A stretch of 64,000 nt of DNA from Streptomyces sp. NL15-2K (GTDB taxonomy: Bacteria > Actinomycetota > Actinomycetes > Streptomycetales > Streptomycetaceae). Shown here in pieces: positions 44,931-51,679 of this stretch. The notes below the pieces were generated by a model. That model did no database searches. It saw only the letters and a program-made list of their open reading frames with translations, and had not been told where the DNA came from. The number at the start of each line of letters is the position of its first letter. Positions within the stretch are counted from its first letter, which is position 1. A program made the translations under genes and the position numbers. The DNA lies in the NCBI RefSeq assembly GCF_030551255.1, contig NZ_CP130630.1, positions 3,701,501 through 3,765,500 of the forward strand. The letters run 5' to 3'.

Positions 44931-45770
44931 TCACACGTGAGGCCCACCCCCACGCACCGCCGGCACAGCATCGAGTTCGATCCCGAACCGCTCCCGATAC
45001 ACCCCCAGCACCTCCTCGTCCGTCGTCAGCTCACGCTCCTCCCGCGTCCCGTCGCCCGCCGTCACCTTGAAGTTCCGACCGCTGAGCGTGATCCTCCCCC
45101 CGTCCCCCGTGACCCGTGAGCACACCAGCGACCGCGTGAAGTGCGACTCCGGCGAGGTGCTGTGCCACCAGGCCCCGGCCACGAAGTCACCGAGCGCCCG
45201 GGGCCGCACCTCCAGCCGGTACTGAGCCCTGCCGTCCACGAGGACGTCCAGGTCCGCCGCCTGAACCCCACCGTGCCCGCCCCGCACCCCCGCCGCGTCC
45301 GGCCCGGCCTCGACGATCCTGAACGTGCCGCCGGGATCCTCCTGCTCACCCCGCGCCTCGAACGCCAACGGATAGTGGCTGTGCGCACCGAATCCGACAT
45401 CGGCCAGCCACTCACCGCCGTCCACCGTCCGCACCCGCAGCACGAGATGGTCGTACGGAATCCCGAGCCGCCCCTCCGGCCCGTACACCCGCGCCGCGAG
45501 CAGCGTGACGTCGAACCCCAGCGCGGCGAGCAACGCTCCGAAGGCGCCGTTCAGTTCGTAGCAGAACCCGCCGCGCCGCGCGCCCACCAGCTTGTCCAGC
45601 AGCCGCTTCTCCTCCAGCACGATCTCCTGGCCGAGGTGGACCGACAGGTTCTCGAAGGGCACGGCCTGCAAGTGCCGCAGATGCAGATCACGCAGGACGT
45701 CGAGGGTGGGCCACGCCGGGTGCTCGGCTCCCAGGCGGCGGAGGTAGGCATCGGCCTGTGCGGAATCCAT
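44931..45770 (-). CDS. nat: Arylamine N-acetyltransferase
   Basis: A 279-residue NAT with the catalytic triad in order: Cys in RRGGFCYELNGAFG, His in YDHLVLRV and Asp in LADVGFG. NATs transfer acetyl from acetyl-CoA to arylamines, hydrazines or biosynthetic amines. ATG at 45770 (MDSAQADAYL). Length fits bacterial NATs. The upstream end borders directly on the left comEC-tail repeat, with 4 bp between this start codon and the repeat's TGA. Confidence 0.92.
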   Translation of the reverse strand: MDSAQADAYLRRLGAEHPAWPTLDVLRDLHLRHLQAVPFENLSVHLGQEIVLEEKRLLDKLVGARRGGFCYELNGAFGALLAALGFDVTLLAARVYGPEGRLGIPYDHLVLRVRTVDGGEWLADVGFGAHSHYPLAFEARGEQEDPGGTFRIVEAGPDAAGVRGGHGGVQAADLDVLVDGRAQYRLEVRPRALGDFVAGAWWHSTSPESHFTRSLVCSRVTGDGGRITLSGRNFKVTAGDGTREERELTTDEEVLGVYRERFGIELDAVPAVRGGGPHV

Positions 45771-45771
45771 G

Positions 45772-45994
45772 GCCTCAGTCTCGCCCCACCCGAAGCCCTC
45801 CGCCGCCCGGAACCCCACCCGGACCGCCACCCGGACGCCCACCCGTACCGGCGACTGCGAGCGCCCCGTCCCGGTCGGTCCGCAGCACCGCCGCACCCCC
45901 GGCACGCAGTGCCGCGACCGTACTGGGAGCCGGGTGACCGTACGGATTGTCCGCACCACAAGAGATCAACGCCAGCCGCGGGGCCACCCAGCGT
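45772..45994 (-). pseudogene. Left direct repeat: detached 3' end of comEC
   Basis: This 223-bp segment is about 90 percent identical to the true comEC 3' end at 51469-51679. On the minus strand it encodes VAPRLALISCGADNPYGHPA and onward to LRVGRD with the same stop (TGA at 45775-45777). It has a 12-bp insertion in the Gly/Pro-rich stretch. It has no start and no upstream comEC, so it is a remnant. With the right copy it brackets a 5.5-kb island. Confidence 0.9.
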
Positions 45995-46089
45995 CGCCGC
46001 CCACCACACCCAGGAATCCTTCTGCGAGGCCACCGGGCCGAGCCGTAGCCACCTCCAGCGCATCGAGTGCTCGTGGACTGACAGGGAAG

Positions 46090-46129
46090 GCCCCGCCCAT
46101 CCGCCACGGGGGAAGCAGACGAGCGGGGC
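46090..46129 (-). terminator. Hairpin downstream of the 31-residue ORF
   Basis: GCCCCGC (46090-46096) and GCGGGGC (46123-46129) can pair. The structure lies 15 bp after the stop of the last short island ORF in the direction of transcription and would end the island's minus-strand transcript before the comEC remnant. Confidence 0.4.
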
Positions 46130-46143
46130 TGGTTCAGGGCCGG

Positions 46144-46239
46144 TCAGCCGGACTGGTGCTGGCGGCTTCGCGGCCGTCGCGGCGGCGGGCTGCCGGGCGG
46201 ATCAGGGCCCGGTGCAGGCGGCGTCGCGTCTACCCTCAT
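46144..46239 (-). CDS. Short Pro/Arg-rich ORF, 31 residues
   Basis: ATG at 46239 preceded by a near-perfect ribosome binding site, AAAGGAGGGG, at 7 nt. The product starts MRVDATPPAPGPDP, is very rich in Pro and Arg, and ends RQHQSG before TGA. It lies 81 bp after the 66-residue gene in the same direction. No relatives recognised. The strong site argues it is translated. Confidence 0.45.
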   Translation of the reverse strand: MRVDATPPAPGPDPPGSPPPRRPRSRQHQSG

Positions 46240-46320
46240 AAGTGTTCCCCTCCTTTCCTGGAGTCGGGAGCTGGGCGCCTCGACCACTTGACCTTTGCGA
46301 GAGTGAGAGTGGTCGGGGCG

Positions 46321-46521
46321 TCATCCCGTGTGTGACGGCCGCTGCGTTCGGCTCGCACCCGCAGGGGCACAGACGGGGCAGACATCCACACCAGCCAGAA
46401 GCGGGATCATCTGCTGGTCACGGTGCACCCGGCAGTACCTTCGGCCCCGTACCTGGTCGATCAGCCGTTCCTCCTCGGCCAGTTGCCTCGGGGTCAGGGG
46501 GCGGTATCCGTTCGCGGCCAT
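46321..46521 (-). CDS. Small Cys-containing hypothetical protein, 66 residues
   Basis: From the ATG at 46521: MAANGYRPLTPRQLAEEERL, then RRYCRVHRDQQM and VDVCPVCAPAG, a possible small zinc site. AGGAG stands 8 nt before the ATG and overlaps the end of the preceding 28-residue ORF, so the two are likely coupled. A GTG two codons upstream is less likely. Function unknown. Confidence 0.6.
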   Translation of the reverse strand: MAANGYRPLTPRQLAEEERLIDQVRGRRYCRVHRDQQMIPLLAGVDVCPVCAPAGASRTQRPSHTG

Positions 46522-46529
46522 GGACACTC

Positions 46530-46616
46530 CTAGTTGTTCTCGTCCGGGGTGGGAGGGTCGTCGTCGGGCTTCGGCACGGGCGGCCAGGTCCTGACGACTC
46601 CGAGGTTGCTGTGCAT
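46530..46616 (-). CDS. Short acidic Pro-rich ORF, 28 residues
   Basis: ATG at 46616 with GGGAGG 5 nt upstream. The product starts MHSNLGVVRTWPPVPKPDDD and ends DENN. It carries no Cys. It lies directly before the 66-residue gene (8-bp gap) and after two strong hairpins in its presumed leader. It could be a precursor-type peptide or a leader ORF; nothing in the sequence settles this. Confidence 0.5.
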   Translation of the reverse strand: MHSNLGVVRTWPPVPKPDDDPPTPDENN

Positions 46617-46674
46617 GGCACCTCCCTTCAGCGCGTCAGCCGACTTCGGTCAAAGCCGGTCATCGGACTTGCGA

Positions 46675-46770
46675 CCCGCCCCAGGCTCGACCTGTCCAGG
46701 GTGGGGACCTGGGGCGGGAGTCTTGGAGGCCCGTCCCGCCGGAGGTTTGCGGTCTCCCGACGGGACGGGC
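46675..46770 (-). promoter_or_regulatory. Two consecutive strong stem-loops in the leader of the short ORFs
   Basis: On the minus strand a 10-bp stem (46761-46770 with 46730-46739) is followed, 11 bp later, by an 11-bp stem CCCGCCCCAGG/CCTGGGGCGGG (46675-46685 with 46708-46718). Both are perfect, with loops of 21 and 22 nt. They lie between the IS481 copy and the 28-residue ORF. They could be terminators protecting against IS readthrough or a structured leader. Confidence 0.5.
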
Positions 46771-46813
46771 GATCTTGGTGCGACCCTGACCCTGCGGTCG
46801 CCATGGGGGTGCG

Positions 46814-47767
46814 CTAGGTGTATTGCCCTGAGAGGTTAGGGACGCGGCTGGCGGGTGGTTGGCCCTTGAGCGCGGTGTGTCCGCGGTGGTGATTGTAGGT
46901 GTGCAGCCAGCTGGGGAAGGCGTCGCGTCGTTCCTGCTCTGATCGGTAGGGGCGGGCGTAGGCCCATTCGTCGAGCAGGGTGCGGTTGAAGCGTTCGACC
47001 TTGCCGTTCGTCTGCGGCCGGTAGGCGCGGGTTCGCTTGTGCGTGATCCCGGCTGCTGCCAGGGCGTCTCGCCACAGGTGGGATTTGTAGCAGGAGCCGT
47101 TGTCGGTCAGGACGCGTTCGACGGTGATCCCGCAGGTGGCGAAGTACGCCTGGGCGCGACTCCAGAAGCCGACAGCGGTCTCCTTCTTCTCGTCTGCGTG
47201 GATCTCGCTGTAGGCCAGGCGGGAGTGGTCGTCGACGGCGTTGTGGAGGTAGCTGTAGCCGGCGCCGGACCGGGTCTTGCGGCCCGCCTGGCGTCCGAGG
47301 GTCTTGTGGCCGCCGCCGTCGGGGATGTTGCCGAGCTTCTTGATGTCGACGTGGACCAGTTCGCCGGGCTTGGCACGTTCGTAGCGACGGATGACGCGCC
47401 CAGTGGCCCGGTCGAGGTGGGTCAGGCGGGCCAGGCCGTAGCGGGTCAGCACCCGGTGCACGGTGGACGGCACCAGGCGGAGCAGGCCTGCGATCCGTGC
47501 TGGCCCCCACCTGCGCAGTACGCGGACTTTGATGATCCTGCGCTCGGTACGGGTCGGGGTCCGTCGCGGGCTGGTGCGGGGGCGGCTGGAGTGGTCGGCC
47601 ATGCCAGGCTCGCCGAGCCGGCGGTAGCGGTCGGCCCATCGCTGTGCGGTGGTTGGCGAGACTTGGAATCGCTCAGCGGCCCGGCGCAGGGTCCAGCCGT
47701 CCTCGACCACGCAGCGGGCCAGGCGCAGGCGTCCGGTCTCGGTCAGGGGTGCATTACGGTGGGGCAC
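46814..47767 (-). CDS. IS481-family transposase (DDE, rve domain)
   Basis: A 317-residue transposase starting at GTG 47767 (GAAAGG upstream): helix-turn-helix (LTETGRLRLARCVVEDGWTL, RRAAERFQVSPTTAQRW) and an rve catalytic domain with Asp (HVDIKKLG), Asp (LTDNGSCYKS) and Glu (NGKVERFNRTLLDE). The frame is intact. The TAG stop (46814-46816) lies outside the IS end, in the duplicated target sequence GCTAGG, so the element borrows its stop from the insertion site. Confidence 0.93.
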   Translation of the reverse strand: MPHRNAPLTETGRLRLARCVVEDGWTLRRAAERFQVSPTTAQRWADRYRRLGEPGMADHSSRPRTSPRRTPTRTERRIIKVRVLRRWGPARIAGLLRLVPSTVHRVLTRYGLARLTHLDRATGRVIRRYERAKPGELVHVDIKKLGNIPDGGGHKTLGRQAGRKTRSGAGYSYLHNAVDDHSRLAYSEIHADEKKETAVGFWSRAQAYFATCGITVERVLTDNGSCYKSHLWRDALAAAGITHKRTRAYRPQTNGKVERFNRTLLDEWAYARPYRSEQERRDAFPSWLHTYNHHRGHTALKGQPPASRVPNLSGQYT

Positions 47768-47883
47768 GAGGGCCTTTCTGTCGTCCGGCGTAGATGTCGC
47801 AATCCACACCGAGCCAGAAGGCCCTCACCCATTTCAAGACCACACGTCAGTGATCGCTGTCACCAACCTCCGTGGACAGAACA
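46819..47883 (-). mobile_element. Complete IS481-family insertion sequence with 6-bp target duplication
   Basis: The element is 1065 bp. The left end reads TGTATTGCCCTGAGAGGTTA; the right end read inward is TGTTCTGTCCACGGAGGTTG. The ends share the GAGGTT-x-G-x-GAC core. GCTAGG flanks both sides (46813-46818 and 47884-47889), a perfect NCTAGN duplication as known for IS481 relatives. The transposase frame is intact, so the insertion looks recent. It split the island's minus-strand gene set. Confidence 0.93.
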
Positions 47884-47968
47884 GCTAGGACGGGGTCCGC
47901 GCCAGCACCAGCGCGAGGACGGGCACCGTCACGGCCGGCCACATACAGCAGGAGGCCAGTGATCGCCC

Positions 47969-48157
47969 TCACGATGCGCGCCTGGCCCATGGGTGGCAGG
48001 TGCAGCCGCAGCGGCGCTGGAGCAGGATGCCGGACGCGTGGGGCAGCGGGATGTCCTTCGTCTGGCGGCAGTCGCGGTGCAGGCCCTTGTAGTCGGGCCG
48101 CTGGGCGAGCGTGCATTCAGCCGACCGGGGCGGGGCTTCCGCCACGGGCGCGATCAC
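47969..48157 (-). CDS. Cys-rich hypothetical protein, 62 residues
   Basis: GTG at 48157 overlaps the upstream stop (GTGA), so it is translationally coupled. The product has MIAPVAEAPPRSAECTLAQR, then LHRDCRQTKD and a C-terminal RRCGCTCHPW cluster. Five cysteines and three histidines suggest metal binding. It ends about 80 bp before the IS481 copy, so it is intact. No family recognised. Confidence 0.6.
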   Translation of the reverse strand: MIAPVAEAPPRSAECTLAQRPDYKGLHRDCRQTKDIPLPHASGILLQRRCGCTCHPWARRAS

Positions 48158-49032
48158 GACTCATCCTCCCCGGGCAGGCAGTCGCACAGGGCGAGGACGG
48201 AGCGGGCGAGCCGGTGTAGCACCGAGTAGCGGACGGGCAGGGTGTTCCCCGGCCCCAGCCAGAGCCGCATCCGGGCCTCTCCGGCGCACGTCAGTGCGTG
48301 CTCGCGCCGACTGTCTCCCCAGGGCAGCGGAGAGACCGACTGCTCGACCTCGGGGATGAGCAACTGGATGTACCCCCGCAGCCGAAGCCTCACCGTCTCC
48401 AGCTCCTCATCAGACAGCGGCTCGGGACCACGCGCCAGCAGCCGCTCCGCGTCGGCGTGCATGGTCGTGATGTCCAGCGGCAGGGCGTTCGTCGCGGGCC
48501 CCGTCATGGACCCGTCGTCCTCGTCGTCGGCCAGATAGTTGCCCGCGATGACGACCGCCAGCGCGTCGCCGGCCCTGCACAGGCCGCCCGGCCGGGCGGG
48601 CGGCACCACCCAGTACGAGGCGCGCGTCTGTTCGGTGCGGTCGGTGCGCGGCACGCCCAGATAGGTTCCCTCACCCAGGCACTCGACGACCTTCGCCCGC
48701 CACTGCTTCGCGCTGCCGGGCGGTACGAGGGCGTAGTAGCGGGCGAACCCGAGGTCGTGGATTACGGGGCCGTTGAGGTACTGGGCCAGGTACGCCCGCA
48801 CGATGTCCGGGTCGTCGGTCCCGGCACCAGCGTGCACGATCCGCTCGGGGAGGCGGACTGCATCGAAGGTATGTCCGAGGGGGATCATCGCGAGCTTCGC
48901 GGCACTACCCCACTCCCGCCGCACCGCATCTGGTGACGGGTGGGCGGAGGCCAGCCACTCCTGAATCGGTCCGCCGGGCGCCGGGCTGGGTGGGGATGTG
49001 GGAGGGCCTGCGGGGACTGTAGCGTTTCTCAT
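48154..49032 (-). CDS. Island protein, N-terminal unknown domain plus DUF6415-like C-terminus
   Basis: A 292-residue protein. The first 180 residues (REWGSAAKLAMIPLGHTFDAVRLP, YYALVPPGSAKQWR, GEGTYLGVPRTDRTEQT) resemble proteins paired with phage-type or natural-product-linked regulators in Streptomyces. The last 110 (DITTMHADAERLLARGPEPLSDEELETV, RLARSVLALCDCLPG) resemble DUF6415, usually a separate gene. An internal Met (MTGPATNALP) would be the start of that gene elsewhere, so this may be a fusion. Function unknown. The assignment is from memory of the family. Confidence 0.6.
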   Translation of the reverse strand: MRNATVPAGPPTSPPSPAPGGPIQEWLASAHPSPDAVRREWGSAAKLAMIPLGHTFDAVRLPERIVHAGAGTDDPDIVRAYLAQYLNGPVIHDLGFARYYALVPPGSAKQWRAKVVECLGEGTYLGVPRTDRTEQTRASYWVVPPARPGGLCRAGDALAVVIAGNYLADDEDDGSMTGPATNALPLDITTMHADAERLLARGPEPLSDEELETVRLRLRGYIQLLIPEVEQSVSPLPWGDSRREHALTCAGEARMRLWLGPGNTLPVRYSVLHRLARSVLALCDCLPGEDES

Positions 49033-49114
49033 TGTCGACCTGCTCTCTCAGGTTGGCCGCGCCCCGGGGCCGTCGCGAGCGGCCGCCGGGGTCTCTTGCT
49101 TGTGCCTCTGGCGT

Positions 49115-49312
49115 TCACGCCGCGGCCGCCTTGTTGCAGCATCCGCACGTGACGATCTGCCACACGCGGGTGCTGTCACGGACCACGACGTGCCCAGCCG
49201 CGCGCAGGGTTTTGTTGACGGCCCCACAGTCGAAGCAGGCCTCACCGTGCAGTCGGACGATGCTCACGGACCCCTCGATGACCATGGGCGCGAGCGGGAG
49301 TGCGTTGGGCAT
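49115..49312 (-). CDS. Small zinc-ribbon-like protein, 65 residues
   Basis: Start MPNALPLAPMVIEGSVSIVR. The core HGEACFDCGAVNK and the end QIVTCGCCNKAAAA provide two Cys pairs typical of a zinc ribbon. Short proteins of this type commonly follow XRE-TPR regulator genes in Streptomyces. The frame upstream to 49366 crosses a probable promoter, so the shorter start is used. The gene lies 97 bp downstream of the regulator. Confidence 0.65.
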   Translation of the reverse strand: MPNALPLAPMVIEGSVSIVRLHGEACFDCGAVNKTLRAAGHVVVRDSTRVWQIVTCGCCNKAAAA

Positions 49313-49377
49313 CCCCGGTTCCCATCTGCTGGTTCCTACGCGTGCAACAGATGGTGGGGGTAGCAAGGGCCAACAAG

Positions 49378-49394
49378 TACCCCGTCAAGGGGTA
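49378..49394. promoter_or_regulatory. Palindrome and possible promoter before the zinc-ribbon gene
   Basis: TACCCC-gtcaa-GGGGTA spans 49378-49394, and CTACCCC-like blocks recur three times within 50 bp. On the minus strand TTGACG overlaps it, with TGCTAC 17 nt downstream, a plausible -35/-10 pair reading into the zinc-ribbon gene. It may be an operator for the neighbouring XRE-TPR regulator. Confidence 0.35.
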
Positions 49395-49409
49395 GTTGGG
49401 GTAGCTCGC

Positions 49410-50597
49410 TCAGGTGGCGGAGCACCACTCGGCGAAGTTGGTGAGGGTCTCCGAGTCTGCTCGCTTCAGCCGGCGCAGCGTGGCGGCGTCCTCCCGCACC
49501 CACGGATGTTCGCGGGTGTGCTGCGGGGCGATGTGTCGCGCGACCTTCAGCGACTCGAACGCGTCATCCGCGAGTCCCGACCATAGCTGAGCACGGGCGA
49601 GCTCGATGTAGAACCCGGAACGCCGTTCGGCGGGAAGGTCCTTCGGCGGCTTCCACTCGCCAGCAATGTCGAGGGCGCGGCCGACGTGCGCGTCTCCGAG
49701 GCTGACCGCAACGGACACCTGGTGGGTCCTCACGGAGTCTGGGCCGAACGCGGTTCCGCAGTACACGTCCTCGGCTACCCGGTCGGCTAGGTCGCTCGCC
49801 TCATTGAGGTGTGTGACGGCCGCTGAAGCATCACGTGCCCGGCCCGCGATGACGGCGGCCCGCATGTGTAGGGCGCCCTTCACCGCAATCTCCAGCGGAG
49901 CGGCGGGGGCGGGGGCGGCATCCATGGCCTGTTCCAGGAGGCGCAGTCCGGCCGCATGGGCGCGGGCGGCGAAGAATGTCTCCGTGCGCACATAGGCCAC
50001 GGACGCGGACAGCAGCGGATCGCCAGCCTCGGGGACGGCCCACCGCATGAGTTCGATGAGGCGCGCGGACAGGTCGTGGGCACCGAACTTGTAGGCGACA
50101 GCGTCTGCGGAGCGGTAGCCCTTCACTAGAAGGCCAGCTAGCTCCGGCCGCTCGGCGCCGGGAGCCGCGTGGTAGGCGCGGGCGAGTTCGGTGAGCAGGT
50201 CAGGCAGCTTGCGGGCAATGCGGGTGTACTGGGCGGCCAGTCGCCAGCGGGCGGCCTCGGCGACGGCCGCGCGCAGTTCATGGGTGGGACGGATGGGGCC
50301 GTCGTCGGGGAGGTCGTACGTGGCAAGCGCGGCGGAGAGCACTGGCAACGCCTCGTGCACGTGAGTGTGGGCGGCTCCACGGTCGGTCAGCAGACGCGTT
50401 GGGTCGATGCCGAGGGCATCCGCGATGGCTTCGAGTGTGGCTTGAGTGACGCCGCGCTCACCACGTTCGATCTTGCGGATGGTGCCGAGCGCCACGCAGG
50501 CTGCATCCGCGAGCTGCTGTTGCGTCATCTTCGGTCGCATGACGCTTCGGTAGTAGGCGATCCGCGCGCCTACTCCACCCTTGGTCCGTGTGGGCAT
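49410..50597 (-). CDS. XRE-family regulator with C-terminal TPR-like helices
   Basis: A 395-residue protein. The HTH is MTQQQLADAACVALGTIRKIERGERGVTQATLEAIADALGID (about 24-66). From residue 110 on it is alpha-helical with TPR-like repeats (ELARAYHAAPG, AALATYDLP, ELARAQLWSGLADDAFESL). This architecture matches Streptomyces regulators that bind signalling peptides or co-regulators. ATG at 50597 follows GGAGCC. It is the second gene of the set after the HAD hydrolase, with 103 bp between them. Confidence 0.88.
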   Translation of the reverse strand: MPTRTKGGVGARIAYYRSVMRPKMTQQQLADAACVALGTIRKIERGERGVTQATLEAIADALGIDPTRLLTDRGAAHTHVHEALPVLSAALATYDLPDDGPIRPTHELRAAVAEAARWRLAAQYTRIARKLPDLLTELARAYHAAPGAERPELAGLLVKGYRSADAVAYKFGAHDLSARLIELMRWAVPEAGDPLLSASVAYVRTETFFAARAHAAGLRLLEQAMDAAPAPAAPLEIAVKGALHMRAAVIAGRARDASAAVTHLNEASDLADRVAEDVYCGTAFGPDSVRTHQVSVAVSLGDAHVGRALDIAGEWKPPKDLPAERRSGFYIELARAQLWSGLADDAFESLKVARHIAPQHTREHPWVREDAATLRRLKRADSETLTNFAEWCSAT

Positions 50598-50700
50598 ACT
50601 GGCTCCGGTTCGGTGCGTCCACTTCGAACGGTACTCGCGCCGAGACGCCGCGTGTGCACGAACGGCCGCGGTTTCGGCTGTTGGGGCCGCATCGTTCCAG

Positions 50701-51342
50701 TCACGCCGTCACGATCTCGGTCAGCTGAGTGAGGCTGTCGATCCGCCAGTCCGCTGCCGCTCCAACGTCCGGGTCGTCTGCCCACAGGCACCCCCAAGGT
50801 CCACGGCGAAGGTGCGCCACCCGCAGCCCGGCCGCCTTCGCGGGGAAGACGTCGTTGGCCGGGTGGTCGCCGACGTACAGGGTCGCGCTCGGAGCGGCCT
50901 GTGCCACCTCCAGCACGCGCCGGAAGAACTCCGGCTGCGGCTTCGCCACGCCCCACTCCCCCGAGGTGACGATGAGATCGGCGGGCAGGTCCATGTCGCG
51001 CAGCAGCTCAGCCGCGCGGTGGGTCTGGTTGCCCGCGATGATGACTCGGATGCCAGCCTTCCTGAGCTCGGACAGGGCCGGGCGGACGTCGTCATAGAGG
51101 TCATCCTCGTCCAGGTGCTCACCCCGACCGGCGGCTTCGCGGGCCTGGTACTCGGCGGCGATGTCGATTCCCGGGCGGGCGAGACGGAGGGCTTCGGCAT
51201 TGTCGCGACCTTGAGCGACGACGGCTCCGACGAGCGCTGAGAGTGTGTGTCGGGGAATGCCCAACCAGTCGGCCCAGGAAGCCCAGTAGCGGTCGTCTCG
51301 GGTGATCGTCTCGCCGACGTCGAACACGATGGTCTCAATCAC
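50701..51342 (-). CDS. HAD-superfamily hydrolase
   Basis: A 213-residue HAD hydrolase: motif I VFDVGETIT with the nucleophile Asp8, motif II IIAGNQ, motif III Lys in AKPQPEFF, and motif IV VGDHPANDV. The residue two after the nucleophile is Gly instead of the usual Asp general acid, a variant common in a Streptomyces subgroup beginning FDVGET. A long helical cap lies between motifs I and II. It is the first gene of the island set, adjacent to the right comEC repeat. Confidence 0.88.
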   Translation of the reverse strand: MIETIVFDVGETITRDDRYWASWADWLGIPRHTLSALVGAVVAQGRDNAEALRLARPGIDIAAEYQAREAAGRGEHLDEDDLYDDVRPALSELRKAGIRVIIAGNQTHRAAELLRDMDLPADLIVTSGEWGVAKPQPEFFRRVLEVAQAAPSATLYVGDHPANDVFPAKAAGLRVAHLRRGPWGCLWADDPDVGAAADWRIDSLTQLTEIVTA

Positions 51343-51468
51343 GCCTGGAAGCCTAGGGCCACAAGCTCAGGCGGGGGGAGGTGTACCAGGGGCCACCCGT
51401 GCTGGGAGAAGTCGAGGGCAGCCCTCGGCGCTGAGGTGGCCAGGGTGCCGGTCTCGGAGAGGCCACAA

Positions 51469-51679
51469 GCCTCAGTCTCGCCCCACCCGAAGCTCTCCGC
51501 CGCCCGGACCGTCACCCAGACCCCCACCCGTACCGGCGACCGCGAGCGCCCCGTCCCGGTCGGTCCGCAGCACCGCCGCACCCCCGGCACGCAGTGCCGC
51601 GACCGTACTGGGAGCCGGGTGACCGTACGGGTTGTCCGCACCGCATGAGATGAGCGCCAGCCGCGGGGCCACCCGGCGT
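51469..51679 (-). repeat. Right direct repeat: 3' end of intact comEC
   Basis: The last 70 codons of comEC and its stop match the detached copy at 45772-45994 in the same orientation, at about 90 percent identity, apart from a 12-bp gap. The match begins 3 bp after the comEC stop, at GCCTCAGTCTCGCCCC, and ends at CCGCGGGGCCACCC. Confidence 0.9.

Larger units (their letters stand above)
45995..51468. mobile_element. Accessory island bounded by comEC 3'-end direct repeats
   Basis: The island is defined by the two comEC tails in direct orientation. It contains only minus-strand small and regulatory genes plus an IS481 copy: HAD hydrolase, XRE-TPR regulator, two Cys-rich small proteins, a DUF6415-like gene and three short ORFs. 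Such genes are typical of Streptomyces accessory regions. An integrating element that carries its own copy of the target gene's 3' end leaves this signature. No integrase, relaxase or replication gene is seen, so the element would be decayed or is a product of recombination. Confidence 0.65.

Noticed and set aside
50701..51342. Toxin-antitoxin role for the HAD hydrolase and XRE regulator
   Set aside because: The regulator is long with TPR-like helices and the HAD protein has a normal enzyme layout; neither looks like a toxin or antitoxin.
45995..51468. Prophage or conjugative element call for the island
   Set aside because: No integrase, portal, relaxase, replication or spread gene is visible, so only a decayed element of unknown type is claimed.
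51340..51468. tRNA or small RNA gene near the right island end as an attachment site
   Set aside because: No cloverleaf can be drawn, and the comEC tail repeats explain the boundary.
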